DNA of 64,000 nucleotides from Treponema_I sp045597345 (GCA_045597345.1 JAZLJW010000012.1:1-64000); one strand, 5' to 3'. Counted from the stretch's first letter, positions 24,537-34,486 are shown. Numbers and translations are program-made. The notes: generated by a model from the letters alone, not told the origin.

Positions 24537-26531
24537 AGCGGGAACCTGAAGAACCTTCAGATTGCTCTGCAAGTCAGGATTCTGCTCCAGACCGTCATCA
24601 TTAAACAGGGTGTAAGACGTTCCTTCGTAGTGAAGCAGAGTCAGTGTATCCCAATCTACTCCGTCTACATACTCCGCTGGTTTTGCCAGTGGCAGCACAT
24701 GGCCTTTTTTAATGAAAAATACTACTTCGTCAAGAGCAACATATATCCAGTTGTGACCAGCTGCCAGTTCAGATTCTTCAACAACGGTACATCCTTTAAA
24801 GCGTACCAGTTTCATAGCTTCCGGTAAGTACACATGGCGACCGATGGCATTCTGTTCATATACAGGTGCAATCATGATGCTTTCACCAATGAAAAGCTGA
24901 TCCTGAGTATTCAATGCATCTTTGTCGTCGGGATAATCAAATCCTATGGGACGAGCATACATGGTACCGGTCAGGGCAGCTTTCATGAATTCGCTGTACA
25001 GATAGGGCAGCAAACGGTATCGCAATCCAAGGATGCCGCGTAAGGATTCCAGAGAATCCATAAACTGATACGGCTCCTGTTCCCGTGTGCCAAGACTACT
25101 GTGATTTCGCAGTAGAGGCGTAAAAATAGAAAGAGCATACCAGCGCAGCAGCAGATCTTCTGTGGCATCTGCACCAAATCCACCGGTATCTGCTCCAGTG
25201 TATAAAAATCCCACCATATTCAGACTTGCAAGCATCTGCAGATTCAGCAGAATATGCTGCCAGCGTGATTTATTGTCACCCATCCATATACCACTGTGAC
25301 GATGCATTCCCACAAAACTGGAGCGGCTGAAAAATAATTTACGCTCAGGGTAGTTTTTAGTAATGGCTTCTGCTGCGGCACGGGTCATGTTGTAGCCGTA
25401 CAGATTGTGTACATCATGATGACAGATTTTTTTACCGTTGACGGTGTGAAAGAATTTCCGGTAGTCATCTTCATTTGAAGAAAGCCCAAAAATCAGGTCT
25501 TTAAGTCTGAAATTGTTGTAGATTGAAAGATCTCCCTTAAGCAATTCAGAAACTTCTTTTTTTACGTCTTCCAGATGCTCTTTTGAGTAAAACAGACTTG
25601 GCTCATTCATGTCATTCCAGAATCCGTCAATTCCCTGATCAACAAGATAACTGTAGGCATTGCCAAACCATGTACGTGCTTCGGGATTCAAAAAGTCTGG
25701 AAAACAACAGTCTCCGGGCCAGACACCGGCGACAAAGTCATCACCATTGGCATTTTTGCAGAAGTAGTTATTCTTTTTTCCCTCATCGTAAAAATAATAT
25801 CCGTCTGATTGTTTTACTGCGGCATCGATAATGGGAATTACCCGAACATGCTGGTTTTTCAAATTGGTATTCATCTGCTTGAAGTCACTGAACCGTTCAC
25901 TGCTGATGGTAAAGTCTTCAAACTGATCCATGTAGTCTATATCCAGATAGACCATATCCAGCGGAATATGATTTTCGCGGTACTTCTGGGTTACCCGCAT
26001 CATGTCATCCTGACTGCCATATCCCCATCGTGACTGTCCTACACCGAATGCCCATTTTGGCGGAAGATATGATCTGCCTATGAGTGTGCGGAATTGTAAG
26101 GCAACATCGGCAGGATCGGTTCCGTTGATGATGTACAGTTCATAATCCGGGCTGTCTACGGTGACCGTAATGGTATCTAGCTTTGTATCGCCCAGATCGA
26201 AAGTTACTTTTCCACCAAAATCAACAAAATATCCGGTGGCAGGTTTTCCTGGTGCTGTTACAAGAAAGAAATTATGAGCGCCGTATAAGGATTTTTTTTC
26301 CTCGTTATGGTCAAATTCGTCGGTGTTCCAGCTGATATACGTATGTCCACGCTTATTCATACCACGAACAGCTTCGCCAAGACCAAAAACAATATCATTT
26401 TGACTAAGGGACAGAGAAAAGACAGGTCCGTCCAAAGATATATACAGTGGAAACAAAGCCTCTGTGGCTGCTGGTTTATGGAGTATTGCCTCTGTATCAA
26501 AGGGAGTTCCAAAAACATACCGGTTAATCAT
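24531..26531 (-). CDS. Glycoside hydrolase family 31 (alpha-glucosidase/alpha-xylosidase type)
   Basis: This 666-residue protein has no signal peptide, so it is cytosolic. The N-terminal beta-sandwich is followed by a TIM barrel with 'PPKWAFGVGQSRWGYG', the nucleophile motif 'GFWNDMNEPSLF' and the acid/base region 'HSGIWMGDNKSRW'. The C-terminal beta domain includes 'LPYLYSEFMKAALTG'. GH31 enzymes release alpha-linked glucose or xylose; the exact substrate is not evident. AAAGGA precedes the ATG. It stands between the HD-GYP and EAL genes and starts 11 bases after the EAL gene on the same strand, so it may share that transcript. Confidence 0.9.
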   Translation of the reverse strand: MINRYVFGTPFDTEAILHKPAATEALFPLYISLDGPVFSLSLSQNDIVFGLGEAVRGMNKRGHTYISWNTDEFDHNEEKKSLYGAHNFFLVTAPGKPATGYFVDFGGKVTFDLGDTKLDTITVTVDSPDYELYIINGTDPADVALQFRTLIGRSYLPPKWAFGVGQSRWGYGSQDDMMRVTQKYRENHIPLDMVYLDIDYMDQFEDFTISSERFSDFKQMNTNLKNQHVRVIPIIDAAVKQSDGYYFYDEGKKNNYFCKNANGDDFVAGVWPGDCCFPDFLNPEARTWFGNAYSYLVDQGIDGFWNDMNEPSLFYSKEHLEDVKKEVSELLKGDLSIYNNFRLKDLIFGLSSNEDDYRKFFHTVNGKKICHHDVHNLYGYNMTRAAAEAITKNYPERKLFFSRSSFVGMHRHSGIWMGDNKSRWQHILLNLQMLASLNMVGFLYTGADTGGFGADATEDLLLRWYALSIFTPLLRNHSSLGTREQEPYQFMDSLESLRGILGLRYRLLPYLYSEFMKAALTGTMYARPIGFDYPDDKDALNTQDQLFIGESIMIAPVYEQNAIGRHVYLPEAMKLVRFKGCTVVEESELAAGHNWIYVALDEVVFFIKKGHVLPLAKPAEYVDGVDWDTLTLLHYEGTSYTLFNDDGLEQNPDLQSNLKVLQVPAS

Positions 26532-26542
26532 GTAATAATCCT

Positions 26543-27976
26543 TTACTTTTTTTGTTGCTGTATTCTGTTAGCTTGCAAACGGTCTTCAAATGCGGAACAA
26601 GGTAATGGCCGGTCAAAGAAATATCCCTGAGCAAGTACGCAGTCATTTTCTTTAAGCAGGTTTATGTCCTGTGGAGTTTCTACGCCCTCAACGATAGTTT
26701 CAAGTCCAAGAGCCTGTACCATATGAACAATTGCCTTAAACATCAAGTGTTTGTCCTGCTTAGAATCAGTGTGCTCATGTAGAAGTGATTTGTCAATTTT
26801 AATCACATTCCAGGGAAGATTGTGAATGATGCTTAATGACGAATACCCGGTACCAAAGTCATCGATTGCCAGAGTAAAACCGGCATTACGCAAACCTTCC
26901 ATCAGAATCTTGAGTTCTGAAAAGCTTACATCAGTGGTGGTTTCTGTCAATTCTATCTGAATGAACACATGAGGAACCTTATATTTGTCTACTGTAGATA
27001 TGATACGCTCCAGAAGGGATTCTGACTGCAGGTTAACCCGGGAAAGGTTAACAGAAACCTGGACCGGGTCAATACCGGAGTCAATCCACCGCCGGATATC
27101 CTGACAGGTATGTTCAAGCATGTAAAAATCAAGTTCCCCGATAGTGCCGTTTCGTTCCATGAGGGGTATGAACTGATCAGGAAAAATCATGGTGTCATCA
27201 TGTTTCCACCGGCACAATGCTTCTGCTCCAACCAGCTCATAATTCCTCAGATCAACTTTGGGCTGGTAGTACACCATGAATTCGTTGTTCTTTAAAGCGT
27301 TGGGTATTAAGCTTTCAATTTTTGCTTCGTTAGAAGAAATCTGAAAAAGAGATTCCTCCCAAAAAGTGCACCAGGTTCCCTGTGATTTATTCTTTCGGGA
27401 GATTTTTAGGGTCAAGGCGATACTGTTCATAAGCATGAAATTTACCTTACAGGTGCTGATGGACCGGTTACAGCCGACTGCACAACGGATTTCATGGGTA
27501 TCATGAGTATCAGGATTATATTCAACAGTAGTGCAATGCAAGTACTCAAGAATGGAATCAATATTGTCTGCTTTGCAGAGAATATAACCGTCGTCACTTC
27601 CTTTGGTGAACAGATATTCATCAGGAGCTAGTTTTTGTTTAAGTCCCTGCAAAAACGCGTCAAGGACATTGTTTGCGTATATGCCCAAGTATTGGTTTGC
27701 TTTACCGAATCCACGGATATTGAATGCCATTGCAGCATATTCCCCTGCATTGGGGCTGGCCAGAATTTTTTCTGAAACGCGGTAGAACTCCACCTCATTA
27801 GGAAGATCAAAACGACAATCGGTAAATATCAGGGTTTCGTGTAAATCACGTTCAATTTGCAGCAGGCTATTGAGCGTTTCTTCTGATAACCCTTGTGCTC
27901 TGGCATCATCAATTAACGAAAGATATGTAGTTTCAAGGTTTTTAAGTATGGGGGACTGTTCAGGAGAATTGTTCAT
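26543..27976 (-). CDS. EAL-domain c-di-GMP phosphodiesterase with degenerate GGDEF domain
   Basis: The protein has 477 residues. Residues ~75-215 form a GGDEF-like fold in which the signature is changed to 'KGSDDGY', so it should not make c-di-GMP. Residues ~225-465 form an EAL domain with all usual catalytic marks: 'VGAEALCRW', 'SVNLSR', 'IELTETTTD', 'IDDFGTGYSS', 'IKIDKSLL', 'VEGVET' and 'AQGYFFDRPL'. It should hydrolyse c-di-GMP to pGpG. There is no membrane segment. The start overlaps the upstream sensor gene by four bases (ATGA) and has AAGGAGG, so the two are coupled and probably form one signalling pair. Confidence 0.92.
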   Translation of the reverse strand: MNNSPEQSPILKNLETTYLSLIDDARAQGLSEETLNSLLQIERDLHETLIFTDCRFDLPNEVEFYRVSEKILASPNAGEYAAMAFNIRGFGKANQYLGIYANNVLDAFLQGLKQKLAPDEYLFTKGSDDGYILCKADNIDSILEYLHCTTVEYNPDTHDTHEIRCAVGCNRSISTCKVNFMLMNSIALTLKISRKNKSQGTWCTFWEESLFQISSNEAKIESLIPNALKNNEFMVYYQPKVDLRNYELVGAEALCRWKHDDTMIFPDQFIPLMERNGTIGELDFYMLEHTCQDIRRWIDSGIDPVQVSVNLSRVNLQSESLLERIISTVDKYKVPHVFIQIELTETTTDVSFSELKILMEGLRNAGFTLAIDDFGTGYSSLSIIHNLPWNVIKIDKSLLHEHTDSKQDKHLMFKAIVHMVQALGLETIVEGVETPQDINLLKENDCVLAQGYFFDRPLPCSAFEDRLQANRIQQQKK

Positions 27977-30186
27977 TTTTGAACCTCCTTATCAAGAGAA
28001 ATCTGTGGAATAGTAAAGATGTATGTAGTTCCCTGTTGAACTGAAGCTGAAAGGGTAAGTGTTCCGTTCACCAGCCGCACAATCCGGACAATAGACAAAA
28101 ACTTTAGGGACGCATTTGTCATGGCACTTTGTGTTCCCAACGCCATCGAATCTCCTGCAAGATATGCATTACAGCGGGCCAGTTGTGAAGAAGACAGCAT
28201 GTATTTCGGATTGGAAACAGAAATTGAAATATCTGTAGCATAACTGCGTTTTTGTGCGGAAATATGCACCGACACAACGTTATTCCGTTCTGAAACACAC
28301 ATATCACTGATAATGCGGGTAATGATACGACTGATATTGGTTATATCACCATACAGAATCGATGGTAATATTTCAGCAAGAGTAACGGAAATGTGGGCTT
28401 TATGTGTAAGACCAGATTCTTCTGCAACAAGGGTAATATGCTGTGCCAGCTGCATGGGTGAATAGGGCAATTCCTCTACGGTTGCATTCAAATCATTTAA
28501 CGCTGAATAATCAACAGCCCGGGAGATTGATTCCAGGGAATAGTCAGCCAGCTGCTCAATTTCCCTGAACAAGGTAATCCGTTTGATCAGGGTTGCCTGG
28601 TGGTGGCTTTCTCTTAGTTTGTATATCAGCTGCTGCAGATAAATAGAGGTATTTGTTTCCATATCTACAAGATTCTGAATATTATCCTGCAGATTTTTTA
28701 TACGGGTTATGTTCTGTATATTACGGTCATAACTGGATTGCGCTACGAGGGTAAGAACATGAGCGGCCATGTCACGGATTTCTATTGCACGTTCAGGAGT
28801 TATAGGACCATCTTTTTCAATATAGTAACCGACTGTTCCAAAAGTGCGTCCATTAACTATCAACGAAGTAACTGAAGGATGAGATGACTCATTGACTGCG
28901 AATTCTGTTTGAGTCAGCAACTGGTCAACTTCTGAAATCCAGCGTCTACCGGCTAGAGGAACACCCTTATTATCTAGAATAATCAAATGAAAACCACGGA
29001 AGATGCCTTGCTCAAAAAATGATGTCAGTTGTTTAATACTTTGTTCATCAAAAAAATCCGAAAGATTAGTACTGTTTTTATAGTTTTCAATAAAAGTAAT
29101 GGTATTGTTCAGGCGAAGTACCAGATTCTTTGATGCTTCTGATATAAGCCGGATATCTTCGGTAGTACCGATTTCTTCGATATCAAAGTTCAGGTCTCCT
29201 AACGAAGCCCTGTTAAGCTGTTCTGCCAGAACATGAATTGGTTCTCCTGCTTTGTGGCTAATCCATCTTGCAACTGCCCTGGTACAGAAAAAGGTAATGA
29301 TGCAGACGACTAAGATAATGATTCCCAGCAGATAAAAATAATCCAGGTAATCGCTGAGCGGAGTCTGCAGAACAAGTGTCCAACCGGGAGTGTTGGCAAT
29401 AGGGTTCCAGCAGTACAGCTGAAGTCCCTTTCTTAAAATCATGGTGTCACCGGGAATCCCGTCAATCATCGACCGTTCAATAGCAGCGGTTTGAGAAAGC
29501 AGAGGATTGTTCAATGATTTTAAAATCGTGTTGTAACCGGCAGAAGCTCTGCTGCTGTCTGAAGTTGCAACATGCGTACCTGTCTGTCCAAGAATGAACG
29601 CGTAGGTATGCTTTGATACGTCAAGAGATGCAATGAGGGAATTTAGAACATCTGGAGAAAGAGAGCCCCAGACAGCACCAATGGGTTCTGTGTCATACTG
29701 TCCGTCTTTCCAGAGCGGGGCTGCAACAACCAGAGTTACTTCACCATCAGAACGGGCTACAATAGGGTCGGAAATATACACTTTTCCACCCATTGCCGCA
29801 GTATAGTAAGAGCGGTTGCCGCGATAAATGCCGTCAGTCAGGGAATATCCAAACTGATCGATTATCTGGCAGCGGGTAAATCCAAACTGTTCGGCATGGC
29901 GGTTTAGGGTAATACGTTTTTCTTCAATAGGGGTATCTGGTTGTGCCAGGACTGGAGAATAACCAAGGGTTTCTATGGAGTTCTGATACGATTTTACAGC
30001 CCATTCTATGCGTTCTGCTGCGATATTTGTTGTGGAAATAAGCTTACTGCGGGTGTTATGAACAGTATTGATGAATTGGAGGAACAGACTGATTATTGCC
30101 AACAATAAAACTACACCGGCTGCAAGAAGTCTAAAAGACCGGTGAATGTATTGAGAGATACTTTTTTGCCGAAAACGTTTCCTCAT
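27973..30186 (-). CDS. Membrane sensor with extracytoplasmic Cache-like domain and degenerate histidine-kinase core
   Basis: The protein has 737 residues. A transmembrane helix (~20-40) precedes a ~250-residue periplasmic Cache-like domain ('TDGIYRGNRSYYTAAMGGKVYISDPIVA'-type sequence by pieces). A second helix (~285-305) is followed by a HAMP-like linker. Residues ~385-510 resemble a PocR ligand domain ('FEQGIFRGFHLIILDNKG'). The C-terminal ~200 residues follow the kinase layout, but no HExRTP phosphoacceptor is seen and the N box lacks its Asn ('IITRIISDMCVSERNN'). It is probably a non-catalytic sensor that signals to the coupled EAL protein. No Shine-Dalgarno sequence is seen at the ATG, which abuts the fhs terminator. 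Confidence 0.72.
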   Translation of the reverse strand: MRKRFRQKSISQYIHRSFRLLAAGVVLLLAIISLFLQFINTVHNTRSKLISTTNIAAERIEWAVKSYQNSIETLGYSPVLAQPDTPIEEKRITLNRHAEQFGFTRCQIIDQFGYSLTDGIYRGNRSYYTAAMGGKVYISDPIVARSDGEVTLVVAAPLWKDGQYDTEPIGAVWGSLSPDVLNSLIASLDVSKHTYAFILGQTGTHVATSDSSRASAGYNTILKSLNNPLLSQTAAIERSMIDGIPGDTMILRKGLQLYCWNPIANTPGWTLVLQTPLSDYLDYFYLLGIIILVVCIITFFCTRAVARWISHKAGEPIHVLAEQLNRASLGDLNFDIEEIGTTEDIRLISEASKNLVLRLNNTITFIENYKNSTNLSDFFDEQSIKQLTSFFEQGIFRGFHLIILDNKGVPLAGRRWISEVDQLLTQTEFAVNESSHPSVTSLIVNGRTFGTVGYYIEKDGPITPERAIEIRDMAAHVLTLVAQSSYDRNIQNITRIKNLQDNIQNLVDMETNTSIYLQQLIYKLRESHHQATLIKRITLFREIEQLADYSLESISRAVDYSALNDLNATVEELPYSPMQLAQHITLVAEESGLTHKAHISVTLAEILPSILYGDITNISRIITRIISDMCVSERNNVVSVHISAQKRSYATDISISVSNPKYMLSSSQLARCNAYLAGDSMALGTQSAMTNASLKFLSIVRIVRLVNGTLTLSASVQQGTTYIFTIPQISLDKEVQK

Positions 30187-30190
30187 AATA

Positions 30191-30232
30191 AAAAACTCCC
30201 ATCCAAAGGGTAACCCGTTGAATGGGAGTTTT
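30191..30232 (-). terminator. Rho-independent terminator after fhs
   Basis: AAAACTCCCAT (30192-30202) and ATGGGAGTTTT (30222-30232) form a perfect 11-bp stem with GGGTAACCC in the loop. The minus strand continues TTTATTA. It ends only a few bases before the ATG of the sensor gene at 30186. Confidence 0.85.
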
Positions 30233-30244
30233 CAATGAAACTGG

Positions 30245-30268
30245 TGTTACGCCTGAAAAAGCGTAACA
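30245..30268 (-). repeat. Small hairpin between the fhs stop and its terminator
   Basis: TGTTACGC (30245-30252), eight-base loop, GCGTAACA (30261-30268): a perfect 8-bp stem about 30 bases after the fhs stop codon on the minus strand. It may stabilise the mRNA 3' end. There is no T-tract of its own. Confidence 0.6.
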
Positions 30269-30298
30269 TAGCAAGGTTTTTCTGATAAAAGTACAGTA

Positions 30299-31972
30299 TC
30301 AGAACAGGCCGGTAATTACTCCGTCGTCATCAACATCAATGTTGAGTGCAGCTGGTGCTTTGGGCAGCCCCGGCATGGTCATGATTTCACCGGCCAGCGG
30401 TACGATGAATCCGGCACCGGCATACAGGCGTACGTCACGGATAGGGAATGCATAGCCACTGGGTGCACCAGTCCAGGTCTTTTCGTGAGAAATGGAGTTC
30501 TGGGTCTTTGCACAGCAGATGGGCAGGTTTCCGTAGCCAAGGTCGGTAAATTCCTTCAGCCGTTTTTTGGCAGCTGCAGAGAATTCTACGCTGTCTGCAC
30601 GGTAAATCTCTTTTGCGATGGTGTTGATTTTGTCTTCCAGTGACATTTCCAGCGGATAGAGCGGTTTGTAATTTGATTCACCCTTATCACAGATATCGCA
30701 AACGGCAGCAGCCAGATCTTTGGTTCCTTCTCCGCCGTGCTCCCAACCTTCACACAGTACGGCTTTTGCACCGATTTCTGCACAGGCTTTGATCAGTGCT
30801 TCGTTTTCTTCGACACTGTCGGTAATGAAGCGGTTAACGGCAACAACTACCGGAATACCGTATTTGTGCAGGTTTTCTACGTGGGTCTTAAGATTGCAGA
30901 ACCCTTTCATCAGGGCTTCTACATTCGGTGTAGCAAGGTCTGCTTTTGCAACGCCGCCATGCATTTTAAGGGCACGTACGGTTGCAACCAGAACAACGGC
31001 TGATGGTTTTAAGCCGCCAACTCGGCACTTAATGTCCAGGAATTTTTCTGCACCCAGGTCGGCAGCAAAGCCGGCTTCGGTAACAACGTAGTCACCCAGG
31101 GCCAGGGCACAGGTGGTAGCATTCAGAGAGTTACAGCCGTGGGCAATGATGGCAAAGGGGCCACCGTGTACAAAGGCTGGAGTATGTTCCAGAGTCTGTA
31201 CCAGGTTTGGCCGGATGGCGTCTTTTAAAAGGGCTGCAACAGCGCCGGTTACACCCAGCTGGCCCAGGGTAACGGTTTCTTTGGTATAGGTTTTTGCAAT
31301 AACGATTCTGTTCAGGCGTTCCTTCAGGTCGGTAAGGCTTTTGCTTAAACAGATGATGGCCATGATTTCGCTGGCAACGGCAATGTTAAAGCCGTCTTCG
31401 CGGGGAACACCTTCGGTAGAGCCACCCAGACCGATAACGATATCGCGCAGGGCACGGTCGTTCAGGTCTACGCAGCGCTTCCAGGTAATGGTGCGTGGAT
31501 CAATGTTCAGCTGATTTCCCTGATGAATGTGGTTATCGATGAGTGCTGCAATCAGGTTGTTGGCCATGGAGATGGCGTGGATATCGCCGGTAAAATGCAG
31601 GTTGATGTCTTCCATGGGGACAATCTGTGCATAACCGCCGCCACAAGCACCACCTTTGATACCGAAACAGGGACCAAGGGATGGTTCGCGCAGGGCAAGT
31701 ACGGATTTTTTGCCGATTTTACGCATACCGTCTGCAAGAGCGATGGAAACGGTGGATTTTCCTTCTCCGGCAGGAGTTGGGGTAATGGCGGTAACCAGAA
31801 CCAGCTTGCCCTTTTGTCCTGCGGTCTGCAGTTCCCGCAGCTTTTTGATGGTGAGCTTTGCCTTGTACTTGCCGTACAGGTCAAAATCGTCTTCGGTTAG
31901 TCCAAGTTCAGCAGCAACCTGAGTAATAGGCTGCATTACATTTGCCTGAGCAATTTCGATATCTGTTTTCAT
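30299..31972 (-). CDS. fhs: Formate--tetrahydrofolate ligase
   Basis: This 557-residue protein is full length for the family. The ATP-binding motif 'TPTPAGEGKSTVSIALADGM' is near residue 65. Conserved blocks 'REPSLGPCFGIKGGACGGGYAQ', 'INLHFTGDIHAI' and 'TEAGFAADLGAEKFLDIKCR' are seen in part or whole. It makes 10-formyl-THF from formate, ATP and THF for one-carbon metabolism, and is the methyl-branch step of the Wood-Ljungdahl pathway where that exists. Codon use is biased and the protein is probably abundant. It is monocistronic with its own terminator; the ATG lacks a Shine-Dalgarno sequence and follows an extended -10. Confidence 0.96.
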   Translation of the reverse strand: MKTDIEIAQANVMQPITQVAAELGLTEDDFDLYGKYKAKLTIKKLRELQTAGQKGKLVLVTAITPTPAGEGKSTVSIALADGMRKIGKKSVLALREPSLGPCFGIKGGACGGGYAQIVPMEDINLHFTGDIHAISMANNLIAALIDNHIHQGNQLNIDPRTITWKRCVDLNDRALRDIVIGLGGSTEGVPREDGFNIAVASEIMAIICLSKSLTDLKERLNRIVIAKTYTKETVTLGQLGVTGAVAALLKDAIRPNLVQTLEHTPAFVHGGPFAIIAHGCNSLNATTCALALGDYVVTEAGFAADLGAEKFLDIKCRVGGLKPSAVVLVATVRALKMHGGVAKADLATPNVEALMKGFCNLKTHVENLHKYGIPVVVAVNRFITDSVEENEALIKACAEIGAKAVLCEGWEHGGEGTKDLAAAVCDICDKGESNYKPLYPLEMSLEDKINTIAKEIYRADSVEFSAAAKKRLKEFTDLGYGNLPICCAKTQNSISHEKTWTGAPSGYAFPIRDVRLYAGAGFIVPLAGEIMTMPGLPKAPAALNIDVDDDGVITGLF

Positions 31973-31978
31973 GCCGCC

Positions 31979-31987
31979 ATTCTAACA
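31979..31987 (-). promoter_or_regulatory. Extended -10 element, predicted leaderless start of fhs
   Basis: Minus-strand TGTTAGAAT: TG, one base, TAGAAT (31979-31984). Six bases (GGCGGC) separate it from the ATG at 31972. The -35 is weak. No Shine-Dalgarno sequence. Confidence 0.5.
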
Positions 31988-32064
31988 CGACTATATGGAT
32001 ATGGGGTAGTGGGGGATAATGATCATGAAGGTGGTTGGCATGAGGGGCGGAGCCTTTAGTTACA

Positions 32065-33027
32065 TTATCCTTGCTTTGCAGCAGCTAACTCTGCGGTAAG
32101 CTGTGCAATCAGAGCATCTTTTTCCAGAATTTCTTTATTCTTAGCTTGAATCTCTGACTTAGATTCGGCGCGCCCCTGCTGTAATCCTTGCTGCAGGCCT
32201 TCGGCGCGGGCTTCGCGTTCAAGATTGAGAATATGAATTTTCATGATGTAATCTTCATCCTGCAAGCATGCAATCATGTTGTCCTGCACCTCCGGTTCGT
32301 GTTCACGGATATACTCCGAAAGTATCTGGTTTTCCTGGCAGATCTTGATGGTGTTCCGGACCGCTGCCATGCGGTTACCGTTACACTGCGATACTTGCCG
32401 GGAAAACACCTGACAGTACTCAATGTACTGCTTAAGGATATCTCCGTCTTCAGAATTGTACAGCATTTTTACGTTCAGCTGAAGCGGCAGGTCTGCGCCT
32501 GCTGGCTGGTTCCCTCCTGCTTCGCCATTGTCATCACTAGCCACCAGCTCCCCATAATGAGCACTGAACCTGATAACATCTTCATGCCCGTTCTGCGGGC
32601 CCGTGTACACCACATAGAACTCCGGCTTAGGGAGCGTTATCAGGCTTTTGCTGAACATATCAATCTGGTTCTTTGAAATGTAGCGCTGGTACGTATCCGC
32701 AATGTACAGCAGACACCGTAGTGCCATGTTGGGATTCCAGGTGGTCTGGGATTCAACCAGAATAATCAGCCGGTTACCAACCATCATACCTAAATCGTTG
32801 TAAAAACCGCTGGCAAAGATATTGCGCAGGGTAACGGCTGTAATGTCCTTTTCGGTTACATCGGTTTCTTCCGGGTGCAGGACCTTATACAGCTGCAGCG
32901 CATACTTTGGGTGGTGAAACAGGTCTGTAAAAAGACTGTCGCGTGTTTTACGGTCTGGAACTTTTTCCGGCAGGGGATAATCAAATACCGACAGTTCCTC
33001 TGCGCCAACTTGTTCTTCGTAGTTCAT
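32065..33027 (-). CDS. Rpn-family recombination-promoting nuclease (PD-(D/E)XK transposase-related)
   Basis: This 320-residue protein has 'DSLFTDLFHHPKYALQLY' at the N-terminus and the nuclease core 'GFYNDLGMMVGNRLIILVESQTTW', which gives the D...ExQ pattern of the Rpn/PDDEXK_1 group. Further on is 'EFYVVYTGP'. The last ~60 residues are Gln/Glu/Lys-rich, with the repeat 'GLQQGLQQGR' and a likely coiled coil. Rpn proteins are DNA endonucleases that raise RecA-independent recombination; many spirochaete genomes carry several copies. AGGAAGG precedes the ATG. It stands alone between fhs and an MFS gene. Confidence 0.85.
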   Translation of the reverse strand: MNYEEQVGAEELSVFDYPLPEKVPDRKTRDSLFTDLFHHPKYALQLYKVLHPEETDVTEKDITAVTLRNIFASGFYNDLGMMVGNRLIILVESQTTWNPNMALRCLLYIADTYQRYISKNQIDMFSKSLITLPKPEFYVVYTGPQNGHEDVIRFSAHYGELVASDDNGEAGGNQPAGADLPLQLNVKMLYNSEDGDILKQYIEYCQVFSRQVSQCNGNRMAAVRNTIKICQENQILSEYIREHEPEVQDNMIACLQDEDYIMKIHILNLEREARAEGLQQGLQQGRAESKSEIQAKNKEILEKDALIAQLTAELAAAKQG

Positions 33028-33278
33028 ACAATACCTTCCTGAATTTTTTTTACATAAGGTATATGTATGGCGATTTACTATTTTGTGTCGGGTTTCGGGG
33101 TAATAAGTGAAAATCTTTTTCTCCCACTATCATCGATTTCCCGCTTTATGATACACTTACTGTATGACATTCCATCGTCCAATCTAGTTTTCATGATTCT
33201 TTGTCTGACTGCCCTTCGTAATGCGTTTGGCAGCTATGGGCTTTCTATGCCCGCCCATTCATTTTTAAGGATTATGCT

Positions 33279-34442
33279 ATGAAACTCAAATTGGACGCGC
33301 TGGATATGGCGTCATTTTTCAACGGGCTGGTGTTTTTCGCCCCTGTTGCACTTCTTGTCCGCACTATGGCGGGCGTTTCTGTATCGCAGTTCTTTCTGCT
33401 GCAAGCTATTCTTTCGGTGACCATTTTCGCTGGTGAAATACCTGGTGGTATTATTACTGATAGAATCGGCTATCGTACTACAATTATCATCAACCAGTTT
33501 TTGAATCTGCTGGCTACTGCGCTGCTGTTTACTGCCTATCTTTCCCACTGTTTTTCTCTCTTTGCCGCAGAAGCGGTGGTAGAAGGCATTGCAGTTTGCA
33601 CGGCATCCGGTACGTATGATGCGTATCTGTACAACCAGACTACGGAAGAAACGTATCTTGCCCGACTGACTCGCTGGGGTAACTGCAGCGAAGCCGGTTT
33701 TATCGTCAGCACGCTGGCATATGGCGGCATGTATGCCGTAGGCGGTATTCCACTGCTGCTTACGCTTACTTTGATGTCCCGGATTATCGCAGTGGTATGC
33801 ATCCTCCGGATTCAAGACGATGAACCTGCACGGAAAAAACACCGGAAGGAAGTTCCCATAGGAATACCTTCTCTTTTTTCAACCCACCAAAGCCGTTGGG
33901 TTATGGTAACTGCCGGGTGTCTGACTCTTACCAGTATCCTCATAAACTTTTTCTATGCAGAAAAGGTGCTGCAGGTAGGGCTTAAACCAGAATATCTATC
34001 GGCAATCATTATTGCGTATACATTGGTCAGCATGCTTGATGAGCCACTGTTACGTCATCTGAGTCCTGCAGCCTGTGTTCCGCTGCTTATTGCCGGCGGC
34101 ATTCTTTCGGTTGTGCTCATGGTGCTTTTTGCACTGTGCGCCAACCCCTGGCTTGTTGTGGGGTGTATGATCCTGTTGCCGTTCTGTCAGAGTCTTTGCG
34201 GAATATACGTGACTGACCGGCAGAACAGGATTATTGATGACGCAGGGCTGGAAGAGCGGCGTGCAACGGCGTTAAGCATCATGAACATGGTTGGTAACGG
34301 CATAGAAATAGTCGTTCTGTTCGGTTCAGCCTGCATTTCAGGACTAGGGCTGCAGTTCTGGTATCTGGCTGTGGCAGGAATTCTGGCAGTTAGTTGCGGG
34401 GTACTGGTTCTGACAGAAAACCTTTCCTTAAAGCTTAAATAA
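33279..34442 (+). CDS. Major facilitator superfamily transporter
   Basis: This 387-residue protein has about 11-12 hydrophobic segments. The MFS loop 2-3 motif is recognisable as 'GIITDRIGYRTTIII'. The central loop is basic ('EPARKKHRKEVPIG'). The substrate cannot be told; the short length and 'EIPGGIITDRIG' are like the drug or sugar efflux branches of MFS. AAGGA lies nine bases before the ATG. The region 33028-33278 upstream holds no convincing gene; a 71-residue frame there has no ribosome site or homology. A lipoprotein gene follows 44 bases later. Confidence 0.82.
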   Translation: MKLKLDALDMASFFNGLVFFAPVALLVRTMAGVSVSQFFLLQAILSVTIFAGEIPGGIITDRIGYRTTIIINQFLNLLATALLFTAYLSHCFSLFAAEAVVEGIAVCTASGTYDAYLYNQTTEETYLARLTRWGNCSEAGFIVSTLAYGGMYAVGGIPLLLTLTLMSRIIAVVCILRIQDDEPARKKHRKEVPIGIPSLFSTHQSRWVMVTAGCLTLTSILINFFYAEKVLQVGLKPEYLSAIIIAYTLVSMLDEPLLRHLSPAACVPLLIAGGILSVVLMVLFALCANPWLVVGCMILLPFCQSLCGIYVTDRQNRIIDDAGLEERRATALSIMNMVGNGIEIVVLFGSACISGLGLQFWYLAVAGILAVSCGVLVLTENLSLKLK

Positions 34443-34486
34443 TTATAAAATAAAGCGATTTTAATCTGAAAAGAGAGTATTTTTGT

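Noticed and set aside
33067..33282. 71-codon frame upstream of the MFS gene
   Set aside because: No ribosome site and overlaps the MFS start; the hydrophobic translation is not convincing as a gene.
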